Assembly (NCBI GenBank): GCA_003697065.1
Contig: RFFY01000782.1
Coordinates: 1-11,672, forward strand
DNA: 11,672 bases
Direction: 5' to 3'
DNA from: Actinomyces sp.
GTDB taxonomy: Bacteria > Actinomycetota > Acidimicrobiia > Acidimicrobiales > Aldehydirespiratoraceae
Positions 6,110 to 11,672 of the stretch are shown piece by piece. Both the position numbers and the translations under genes were made by a program. How positions within the stretch are numbered: position 1 is the first letter of the stretch; each line of letters opens with the position of its first letter. Under the pieces are notes generated by a model. That model was not told where the DNA came from and made no database searches. It was given only the letters and a program-made list of their open reading frames with translations.

Positions 6110-7648
6110 TCACGGCTCCAGGGCCGCCTCGATCACCGCACGGGCCACGGGTGCCGCGACCCGGCCGCCGGTCTGCTCCGAGGCCCCCTGTTGGCCCTCG
6201 ACGATGACGGCGACGGCGATCTCGGGCTCGCCGCCCGGCGGGCCGGCGAAGGCGACGATCCAGGCATGGGAACGGGGCGGATCGGTGCCGAGCTGGGCGG
6301 TGCCCGTCTTGCCCCCGACCTCGAGCCCCTCGATGGCGAGGCGGCGGGCCGTGCCGCCCTCGACCACGCCGATCATCGCCTCGCGCAGGGTGGCGGCCAC
6401 CGGTGCCGACACCGCCCGCCGCCAGGCGCGCGGTTCGGTGCGTCGGTAGACGGTGCCGTCGGCTCCTCTCAGTTCGGCCACCACGTGGGGGGCCATGATC
6501 TCCCCGCCGTGGGCGATGGCGGCCGCCACCAGCGCCATCTGCAGGGGGGTGGCGGCCACGTCGTTCTGCCCGATGGCGGCCTGGGCCAGGCGGGCGGAGT
6601 TCTCGAAGACCGGGACGTCGCCGTTGACGAGGACCTCACCGGGACCGGCCCGGTAGTCGGCGACGGTGGCGAGGGGCGCGCCGTAGTCGGTCGGGAAGCG
6701 CGACGCCACCGCCCCCGGCACGTCGAAGGGGGGCGCGGTCCCGAACCCGTAGGCCTGGGCCGTGGCGATCATGTCGGCCGGACCGATCCACTCGGCGCCC
6801 ATCTCGGCGAAGGCGGTATTGCACGAGACCCGCAGGATCTCGAAGAGGTCACCACCGCAGGTGGCGCCCCCGAAGTTGCGGATGGGGCTGCCCGACGGGA
6901 GGGGCTCGTAGCGATCGGTCTCGGGGAAGACCGGGGTGTGGGGCCCGACGCGACCCGACGCCAGGCCGGCGGAGGCCGTGACGAGCTTGAAGGTCGACCC
7001 GGGGAAGAACACCTCACGGAAGGCCTTGGCCAGGAGGGGGTCGTCGGGGTCGTCGAGGAGAGCCTCGTAGGCGGCGTTGGCGGTCGCCCCGTCGGGCGAG
7101 GCCAGGGGACCGGGGTCGAAGGAGGGCCAGGTCCACGAGGCGAGGACGGCACCGGTGCGGGGATCGAGGGCGACGACCGAACCCCGACGCTCGCCCAGGG
7201 CGTCGCGGGCCGCCCTCTGGACCTCGTCGTCGACGGTCATGACGACGGTGGCGGTGGCGTCGCGATCGACCAGGAGATCGCGCAGGCTCCGGAAGCGCTG
7301 GGTGACGACCCGCCCCGCCAGCTCGTCGTCGAAGGCCCTCTCCAGACCCACCGCTCCCACGGTGAGGGACTGGTAGCCGGTGAGGTGGGCGTAGAGGTCG
7401 CCGGTGGGGTACTCGCGACGGAACTCGCCCCCCGTGTTCGGGGCCGGGACGCTGCGGGCCGCCACCACACCGTCGGCGGTCACGATCGCTCCCCGCCGTC
7501 GACCGAACTCCCGCACGAGACCACGGGTGTTCACGGGATCCTCCCGCAGGCGCTCGGCCCCGAAGAACTGGATCCGGTTGAGCTGGACGAACACGAGCAG
7601 GTAGAGCACCCCGAAGGCGGCGGCGAGGTAGCGGATCCGCCTCGTCAC
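6110..7648 (-). CDS. pbpA: Class B penicillin-binding protein PbpA (peptidoglycan transpeptidase)
   Basis: This 512-residue enzyme cross-links peptidoglycan outside the cell and is the usual partner of the RodA/FtsW protein encoded just upstream. A short cytoplasmic start and one membrane helix (about 7-27) anchor it. A dimerisation-type region (about 50-140) follows, then the transpeptidase domain (about 155-510). All three active-site motifs are present: S218-T-F-K221 in PGSTFK with Ser218 as nucleophile, S275-C-N277, and K447-T-G449 in GKTGTAQ. Cys264 and Cys276 bracket the SxN loop and could form a disulfide. Length is close to M. tuberculosis PbpA (about 491). The start is GTG at 7648, overlapping the rodA TGA by 4 bp (GTGA). 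The open frame continues far upstream, but that part is a shadow of rodA: it lacks membrane or PBP character and is Arg/Gly/Pro-rich. The enzyme is likely translationally coupled to RodA. Confidence 0.95.
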   Translation of the reverse strand: MTRRIRYLAAAFGVLYLLVFVQLNRIQFFGAERLREDPVNTRGLVREFGRRRGAIVTADGVVAARSVPAPNTGGEFRREYPTGDLYAHLTGYQSLTVGAVGLERAFDDELAGRVVTQRFRSLRDLLVDRDATATVVMTVDDEVQRAARDALGERRGSVVALDPRTGAVLASWTWPSFDPGPLASPDGATANAAYEALLDDPDDPLLAKAFREVFFPGSTFKLVTASAGLASGRVGPHTPVFPETDRYEPLPSGSPIRNFGGATCGGDLFEILRVSCNTAFAEMGAEWIGPADMIATAQAYGFGTAPPFDVPGAVASRFPTDYGAPLATVADYRAGPGEVLVNGDVPVFENSARLAQAAIGQNDVAATPLQMALVAAAIAHGGEIMAPHVVAELRGADGTVYRRTEPRAWRRAVSAPVAATLREAMIGVVEGGTARRLAIEGLEVGGKTGTAQLGTDPPRSHAWIVAFAGPPGGEPEIAVAVIVEGQQGASEQTGGRVAAPVARAVIEAALEP

Positions 7649-8976
7649 CGGACGCCCCCGGGTCGCGCCGCCGCCAGTTCCCGCTCGCGGGCCTCGTGGG
7701 AGAGGCGGACGAGGAGGGCCACGAGCACGTAGTTGGCGACCAGCGACGAGCCCCCGTAGCTGACGAAGGGCAGGGTGATACCGGTGAGGGGGACGAGGCG
7801 GACGATCCCGGCGCAGATGATGAAGGCCTGGAGGCCGAAGAGGGTGGTCAGGCCGACCGCCAGGAGGGTCTCGAAGGTCCGCACCGAACGGACGGCGATC
7901 CCGAGACCAGCGGCGACGATCGACAGGTCGATCATGAGCACGGCGGCGGCCCCGGCCAGGCCCAGCTCCTCGCCGATGGCGGCGAACACGAAGTCGGACT
8001 CGACGAAGGGGATGCGGTCGGGCTCGCCCTCCCCGAGACCGGTGCCGATCAGGCCGCCGTCGGCGAGGGCGAACTGGGCCTCGATGATCTGAAAGCCGCT
8101 GCCCTTGGGGTCGTCCCAGGGATCGAGCCAGGCGTCGACCCGGCGCTCCACGTGGTCGAAGGTGGAAACGGCGAAGCCGGCCCCGCCCGCGAACAGGACC
8201 AGTCCCACCACGAGGAACACCGCCCGTTCGGCCGCCACCCACAACAACACGACGAACAGGGCGAAGAAGAGCAGGGAGGAGCCCAGGTCGCGCTCGAGAA
8301 CCATGATCCCGAGGGACACGATCCAGGCGGCGGCGATCGGCGCCAGGTCCCGCAGCTCGAGCCGGGTGCGCAGCAGTTCCCGCCGGTCGACGAGGTAACC
8401 GGCGAAGAACACGGCCAGGGCCAGCTTGGCGAACTCGCCCGGCTGGAAGTTGACCGGCCCCAGCGACACCCAGATCCGCGAGCCGTTGATCGAGCGGCCG
8501 ATGACGGGGGCGAGCGGCGCCACGAGCAGGGCCACGCCGGCGGCCCCCGCCAGGTAGCGGTAGCGCTGGAGCATCCGGGCCCGCGGCACGAACACGAGCA
8601 CGGCCACGAACCCGGCGATCCCGATCGCCGTCCAGGTGGCCTGGAGCCCGGCCAGGTCGCCGCCCCCGCGGACGTCGGTGCCGAGGCGGGCGATGACGAC
8701 GTGACCGAGCCCGGTGAGCAGGAGAGCGAGGGGGACCAGCACGGGCGAGGCGAGGGGCGCCCAGCGCCGGACGGCGAGGTGGGCCACCACCCCCAGACCC
8801 AGGACCCAGGCCACGAAGGGTCCGATCCCCGCCGGCACCCGCGAGCCCTGCGCGAGGCTGGCCGACAGGTAGGCGCCGACGACCACGAGGGCGACGAGGA
8901 CGAGCAGGCCGGCTTCGGCCCGCCGGGGTCGCAGGGGATCGACGAGGGTGCGGTCGGGTGCCGTGACGAGGCTCAC
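7645..8976 (-). CDS. rodA: SEDS-family peptidoglycan glycosyltransferase RodA/FtsW
   Basis: This 443-residue polytopic membrane protein should polymerise lipid II into glycan strands together with PbpA. About ten hydrophobic segments are visible, beginning at residues 22-41. SEDS signatures are clear: INGSRIWVSLGPVNFQPGEFAK (163-184), LERDLGSSLLFF (227-238) with Asp230 at the position of the essential SEDS aspartate, GTGLGEGEPDRIPFVESDF (311-329) followed by FAAIGEELGL (331-340), and LVPLTGITLPFVSYGGSS (394-411). The start is GTG at 8976, sharing GTGA with the pstP stop (8973-8976). In-frame sequence further upstream is out-of-frame pstP and has no membrane character. Position between pstP and pbpA identifies it as the elongation-type protein named RodA in mycobacteria rather than the division-cluster FtsW; sequence motifs alone would not separate the two. 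Confidence 0.95.
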   Translation of the reverse strand: MSLVTAPDRTLVDPLRPRRAEAGLLVLVALVVVGAYLSASLAQGSRVPAGIGPFVAWVLGLGVVAHLAVRRWAPLASPVLVPLALLLTGLGHVVIARLGTDVRGGGDLAGLQATWTAIGIAGFVAVLVFVPRARMLQRYRYLAGAAGVALLVAPLAPVIGRSINGSRIWVSLGPVNFQPGEFAKLALAVFFAGYLVDRRELLRTRLELRDLAPIAAAWIVSLGIMVLERDLGSSLLFFALFVVLLWVAAERAVFLVVGLVLFAGGAGFAVSTFDHVERRVDAWLDPWDDPKGSGFQIIEAQFALADGGLIGTGLGEGEPDRIPFVESDFVFAAIGEELGLAGAAAVLMIDLSIVAAGLGIAVRSVRTFETLLAVGLTTLFGLQAFIICAGIVRLVPLTGITLPFVSYGGSSLVANYVLVALLVRLSHEARERELAAARPGGVR

Positions 8977-10316
8977 GATCCCGGGTCGCGGGCGCGCAGC
9001 ACGAGGAGCTGGGCGTAGGTGCGGGCGGCGTCGAGGTCGTCGAAGACCACGCCGTCGGTGACCTCGGCCCGGTCGGCGTCGTCGAGCTCGGCCACCCCGA
9101 GCCCCACCGGTTCGGTCACGGTCGGATCGAACCACAGGACCCCACCGGGCCGCCCCTGGTAGATGACGACCTCGTCGCCGGCCACACCCACGTACCAGCT
9201 GTCGCGGGCGTAGGTGACCAGGGCGGCGGCGGCCAGGCCGCACACCGCCAGCACCGCCCCCACGAACAGACCGACCCGCCAGGTGAGGAAGCCGACCGGA
9301 CGCCCGGGGGCGGCGTCGACGCCGACATCGGGGCCGGCCCCGCCTGGCCCGCCCGGCTCGCCCGGCGACCCGGCGGCCGCATCGGCGCTGGCGTCGCCGG
9401 GGGAGGTCCCGAGGCCGGGTGGCACGAGGAGGCGGCGGGGCGCCACGTCGTCGAAGGACACGGTCTCGGGCAGGGCCCGCCGGGTCCGCAGGGTCCGGGC
9501 GGCCACGGGGTCGTCGGCGTCGGGATCGACGGCGGTGGTGGCGGCCACGCCGGTGGGCCCGACGGCGGCGGCCTCGAGCACGTCGACCACCACGGCCGTG
9601 ACGTTGTCGCGGCCGCCGGCCGCGCAGGCGGCCTCGACCAGGCGCCGGGCGGCCACCTCGGGGTCGTCCTCGCCGAGCAGCTCGACCATCTCGTCGGGGC
9701 CCAGTTCGTTGAACAGGCCGTCGGAGCACACCAGGTAGCGGTCGCCGGGGACGGCCGCCAGTTCCCAGCCGTCCACCAGCACCTTGCCGTCGGTGCCGAG
9801 CGCCCGGGTGAGGATGTTGCGTTGGGGGTGGTGCTGGGCCTCCTCACGGGTCAGGCGTCCGTCGCGCACGAGGGTCTCGACGAGGCTGTGGTCCTCGGTG
9901 ACCTGGGTGAGGCGGCCCCCGGTGAACAGGTAGAGGCGCGAATCGCCGACGTTGGCCACCCCCAGGTGGCGCCCCTCGACGGGGTCGACGATCTCGGCCA
10001 GGGCGCACACGGTCGTGCCCATGCCCCGCAGGTGGGGGTCGGCGCCCGCCTGCTCGACGATCTCGGTGTTGGCCTGCCGGACGAGATCGAGCAGGGCGTC
10101 GACGGCGGGCAGGGGGCGGTCGACGGCGAGGATCTCGGCGGCGATGGCGGCCGCGACCTCACCCCCACGGTGACCGCCCATCCCGTCGGCGACGGCGAAC
10201 ACGGTGCCGGTGGCGACGGCGCGGTCCTGGTTGATCCGCCGGACCCGGCCCACGTCGCTGGCGACACCCCAGGCGAAGCGGGCCGAGGGCCTGGTGTCGG
10301 TCGCGCCGTCGCTCAT
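8973..10316 (-). CDS. pstP: PP2C-type protein phosphatase PstP
   Basis: This 447-residue membrane phosphatase removes phosphate from Ser/Thr residues of PknB and its substrates. The PPM/PP2C domain occupies about 14-247, with SDVGRVRRINQDR (20-32), the metal ligand Asp44 in VADGMGGH, GTT at 100-102, NVGDSRLYL (122-130), Asp199 in CSDG and Asp237 in GGRDNVT. A disordered Ala/Gly/Pro-rich segment (about 250-338) leads to one membrane helix (about 347-369). A short outer domain follows, beginning WYVGVAGDEVVIYQG (374-388), a pattern characteristic of PstP. Length is near the M. tuberculosis protein (about 514) with a shorter linker. The ATG at 10316 overlaps the fhaB stop as ATGA, and a GGAGG lies 4 nt before it, which settles the start. 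The longer open frame to 10709 is a shadow of fhaB. Confidence 0.95.
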   Translation of the reverse strand: MSDGATDTRPSARFAWGVASDVGRVRRINQDRAVATGTVFAVADGMGGHRGGEVAAAIAAEILAVDRPLPAVDALLDLVRQANTEIVEQAGADPHLRGMGTTVCALAEIVDPVEGRHLGVANVGDSRLYLFTGGRLTQVTEDHSLVETLVRDGRLTREEAQHHPQRNILTRALGTDGKVLVDGWELAAVPGDRYLVCSDGLFNELGPDEMVELLGEDDPEVAARRLVEAACAAGGRDNVTAVVVDVLEAAAVGPTGVAATTAVDPDADDPVAARTLRTRRALPETVSFDDVAPRRLLVPPGLGTSPGDASADAAAGSPGEPGGPGGAGPDVGVDAAPGRPVGFLTWRVGLFVGAVLAVCGLAAAALVTYARDSWYVGVAGDEVVIYQGRPGGVLWFDPTVTEPVGLGVAELDDADRAEVTDGVVFDDLDAARTYAQLLVLRARDPGS

Positions 10317-10792
10317 CGGACCTCCAGCATCGTGCCGCCGAGCTCGATCCGACCACCCGGCGTGAGTGCCGCGGGCGCGTGGAGGGGACGCCCGTCGACG
10401 ACGGTGCCGTTCGTCGACCCCAGGTCCTCGATCCACCACCGTCCGTCCCGGCGGCGGAGGGCGGCGTGCCGCTTCGAGACGCGGGGATCGTCGAGGACGA
10501 CATCGCAGTCCGGCGAGCGACCCACGACGACACGGTCGCCCGCCAGGTCCCACACCCGTCCCGCCCGCGCCGGCGGGGCGAGGGCCACGAGTCGGGTCAC
10601 CCCGCCTGGTGAGCTGGGGGGCGGCGCCTCCACCGGCGGACGGGGGCCGGGCACCGGTGCTCGTGCCGCGGCCACCGGGCCGACGGCGGGGGGGCGGGTC
10701 TGGAGCCACAGGATGCGCAGGACCCGCAGCAGCACCAGGTAGACGAGCACCAGCAGACAGATGCGCAGGATGGTGAGCAGACCCTCGCTCAT
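10313..10792 (-). CDS. fhaB: Membrane-anchored FHA-domain protein FhaB
   Basis: This 159-residue protein binds phosphothreonine peptides and in mycobacteria (FhaB/FipA) links PknA/PknB signalling to cell-wall assembly at the septum. An N-terminal membrane helix (about 5-30) is followed by a Pro/Ala-rich linker (about 31-65) and one FHA domain (about 72-159). The phosphopeptide-binding set is complete: Gly91-Arg92-Ser93, Ser106 with His109 in RVSKRHA, and Asn128-Gly129 in LGSTNGT. Length is close to M. tuberculosis FhaB (155). The ATG at 10792 follows the fhaA stop by 4 nt and the last codons overlap pstP by 4 bp. The frame continues upstream within fhaA as a shadow; the chosen ATG is the one placed directly before the membrane helix. 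Confidence 0.95.
   Translation of the reverse strand: MSEGLLTILRICLLVLVYLVLLRVLRILWLQTRPPAVGPVAAARAPVPGPRPPVEAPPPSSPGGVTRLVALAPPARAGRVWDLAGDRVVVGRSPDCDVVLDDPRVSKRHAALRRRDGRWWIEDLGSTNGTVVDGRPLHAPAALTPGGRIELGGTMLEVR
10321..10325 (-). promoter_or_regulatory. Ribosome binding site of pstP (GGAGG)
   Basis: Minus-strand GGAGG lies 4 nt before the pstP ATG, inside the last codons of fhaB. It is the clearest Shine-Dalgarno in the window and fixes the pstP start. It contrasts with the operon-first and stand-alone genes, which lack such a site. Confidence 0.7.
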
Positions 10793-10796
10793 GGCC

Positions 10797-11450
10797 TCAC
10801 CCCGCCCGGAAGTCGAGCACGGTGGCGCCCACGCCGATGCGGTCCCCGTCGACGAGACGATGCTGGGTGACGCGGGCACCGTTGACGAAGGTGCCGTTGG
10901 TCGAACCCAGATCGACGAGCACGAAGCCGGTGCCGTCGGGACGGATCTCGGCATGGCGCCGGCTCACGTTGGGGTCGTGGAACGAGATCGTGCAGTCGTC
11001 GAGGCGGCCCAGGGTGACGACGAGTTCGCCGAGCACGACCTGCTCACCGGTGGGGAGGATCAGGATCCCGGCCGTGCCGTCGGCTTCCTTCATGCGGGCG
11101 TCGACGGCGACGGTGCCCGGTCGGCGCCCGGGTTCGGCCACGAGGACCACCTCGACGGGCCCGAGGAAGGAGTCGCCCTCGCGGCGGGCGTGTTCGCGTG
11201 CCAGCTCGCTGAGCTCCCGCACGAGGGACTCGCCGATGTCGGCGAAACGCTCGAGGTCGTCGGGAGCGAGCAGGACCGTGAAGTGGTTGGCGACGACGGG
11301 CTGGCCCCGCACACCCACCGAGCGGCTGGCGTCGAGGGCGCGGGTGAGGCGATGGCCGATCTCGACGGGGCGGAGACGGCCGCGGAACAGGCGGCCGACC
11401 GTGCCGTCGACCAGGCGTTCGAGGCGCCGTTCCACCGCGTCGAGACCCAC
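10797..11450 (-). CDS. fhaA: FhaA: DUF3662 plus FHA-domain protein, compact form
   Basis: This 217-residue cytoplasmic protein is the first gene of the operon. Residues 1-115 match the FhaA N-terminal DUF3662 domain (GLDAVERRLERLVDGTVGRLF at the start, LRPVEIGHRL at 26-35, then FTVLLAPDDL at 57-66). The FHA domain spans about 128-215 with Gly148-Arg149, Ser163 and His166 in NVSRRHAEI, and LGSTNGTFVNG (181-191). In M. tuberculosis the two domains are separated by a long disordered Pro/Gln-rich linker, giving 527 residues. Here the joint is about 12-20 residues. The mycobacterial protein binds phosphorylated MviN/MurJ and helps control peptidoglycan precursor flipping; the same role here is inferred. 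The start is GTG at 11450 with no Shine-Dalgarno. A TAGCCT box ends 6 nt before it, suggesting a leaderless transcript for the whole operon. Confidence 0.93.
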   Translation of the reverse strand: MGLDAVERRLERLVDGTVGRLFRGRLRPVEIGHRLTRALDASRSVGVRGQPVVANHFTVLLAPDDLERFADIGESLVRELSELAREHARREGDSFLGPVEVVLVAEPGRRPGTVAVDARMKEADGTAGILILPTGEQVVLGELVVTLGRLDDCTISFHDPNVSRRHAEIRPDGTGFVLVDLGSTNGTFVNGARVTQHRLVDGDRIGVGATVLDFRAG

Positions 11451-11456
11451 GGGCGC

Positions 11457-11462
11457 AGGCTA
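11457..11462 (-). promoter_or_regulatory. Candidate -10 box (TAGCCT) of the fhaA-pknB operon
   Basis: On the minus strand TAGCCT ends exactly 6 nt before the fhaA GTG, so transcription would begin at or beside the start codon. The hexamer is identical to the box before the EtfD-like gene, and both sit in a GCTAGCCT context. No -35 element is obvious. It is the most plausible main promoter of the cell-wall operon. Confidence 0.45.
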
Positions 11463-11507
11463 GCCACCCCGGGCGCCGCCGACCGTGGCGCCCGCGAGCC
11501 GAGGCGC

Positions 11508-11513
11508 TAACCT
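11508..11513 (+). promoter_or_regulatory. Candidate -10 box (TAACCT) of tRNA-Leu
   Basis: TAACCT matches TANNNT and lies 31 nt upstream of the mature tRNA 5' end, so the start site would fall near 11520 and leave a leader of about 25 nt for RNase P to remove. It is divergent from the fhaA box, 45 nt away. Confidence 0.35.
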
Positions 11514-11520
11514 GCGCTCG

Positions 11521-11538
11521 CACGCCGACCACGGCGTG
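11521..11538 (+). other. Perfect hairpin in the tRNA-Leu leader
   Basis: CACGCCG (11521-11527) pairs perfectly with CGGCGTG (11532-11538) around an ACCA loop. A further GCT/AGC pairing (11516-11518 with 11539-11541) is possible across a 2-nt bulge. It ends 6 nt before the mature tRNA and begins at about the predicted transcription start. It could be a leader stem or a dyad operator. Confidence 0.5.
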
Positions 11539-11544
11539 AGCCAC

Positions 11545-11628
<84 letters not shown>

Positions 11629-11632
11629 CTCC

Positions 11633-11647
11633 GGTGACCGGGTCGCC
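11633..11647 (+). terminator. Weak hairpin after tRNA-Leu, possible terminator
   Basis: GGTGAC (11633-11638) pairs with GTCGCC (11642-11647), with one G-U wobble and a CGG loop, starting 4 nt after the tRNA. The stem is only 6 bp and no T-run follows, so it is a tentative call. Nothing else is seen from here to the end of the window. Confidence 0.25.
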
Positions 11648-11672
11648 CACGCCCCTCGCCCACCGACCCTGC

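Noticed and set aside
7649..8242. Upstream extension of pbpA to 8242, and comparable extensions of rodA to 9729, pstP to 10709 and fhaB to 10954
   Set aside because: Each extension overlaps the preceding gene out of frame and is low-complexity. The 4-bp overlaps, or a 4-nt gap for fhaB, give the natural starts.
4876..9018. Long plus-strand frames opposite pknB, pbpA and rodA (4876-6207, 6050-7732, 7696-9018)
   Set aside because: Their composition (Gly/Arg/Asp/His-rich) is typical of antisense to GC-rich codons. No motifs are seen, while the minus strand has intact catalytic motifs throughout.

Overview
The window is very GC-rich and carries a gene order that is characteristic of Actinobacteria: a trpG/pabA-type glutaminase facing a run pknB - pbpA - rodA - pstP - fhaB - fhaA on the opposite strand, with a tRNA-Leu gene just beyond fhaA. 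From memory this is the same order as the Mycobacterium tuberculosis Rv0013-Rv0020c region, except that pknA is absent here. The very high GC, the poly-threonine extracellular tail on PknB, the leaderless-style starts and the very short FhaA would suit a deep-branching actinobacterium such as a member of Acidimicrobiia. That taxonomic guess is inference.

Layout. (1) 1-458, minus strand: a winged-helix (OmpR/PhoB-type) regulator cut by the window edge, with a shortened receiver-like N-terminus. (2) 459-577: a divergent intergenic region holding two candidate promoters and an 11-bp-period direct repeat that could be an operator. (3) 578-3211, plus strand: a large membrane iron-sulfur oxidoreductase of the EtfD / ETF:menaquinone oxidoreductase type, with an unusual C-terminal helix-hairpin-helix domain joined by a tandem-repeat linker. 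(4) 3241-3822, plus strand: the glutaminase subunit TrpG/PabA. (5) 3803-3840: a strong hairpin between convergent genes that contains both stop codons. (6) 3835-11450, minus strand: the cell-wall and signalling operon. Transcription would start at fhaA and run through fhaB, pstP, rodA and pbpA to pknB. Three of its junctions are 4-bp start/stop overlaps, one gap is 4 nt, and pknB is set apart by 58 nt with its own candidate -10 box. (7) 11451-11544: a second divergent promoter region. (8) 11545-11628, plus strand: tRNA-Leu(CAG). Nothing convincing is seen from 11648 to the end.

How the genes work together. RodA (SEDS glycosyltransferase) and PbpA (class B transpeptidase) form a peptidoglycan synthase pair. 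PknB senses muropeptides or lipid II through four extracellular PASTA domains and phosphorylates cell-wall proteins. PstP reverses those phosphorylations, and FhaA and FhaB read phosphothreonine marks. EtfD is functionally separate: it would pass electrons from acyl-CoA dehydrogenases, via electron-transfer flavoprotein, to menaquinone. The TrpG/PabA subunit feeds folate and/or tryptophan synthesis.

Most of the window is a well-conserved core locus. The parts that look least ordinary are the helix-hairpin-helix fusion on EtfD, the divergent regulator/operator arrangement, the repeated TANNNT box a few bases before several start codons that lack a Shine-Dalgarno sequence, and lineage-specific changes in PknB and FhaA.
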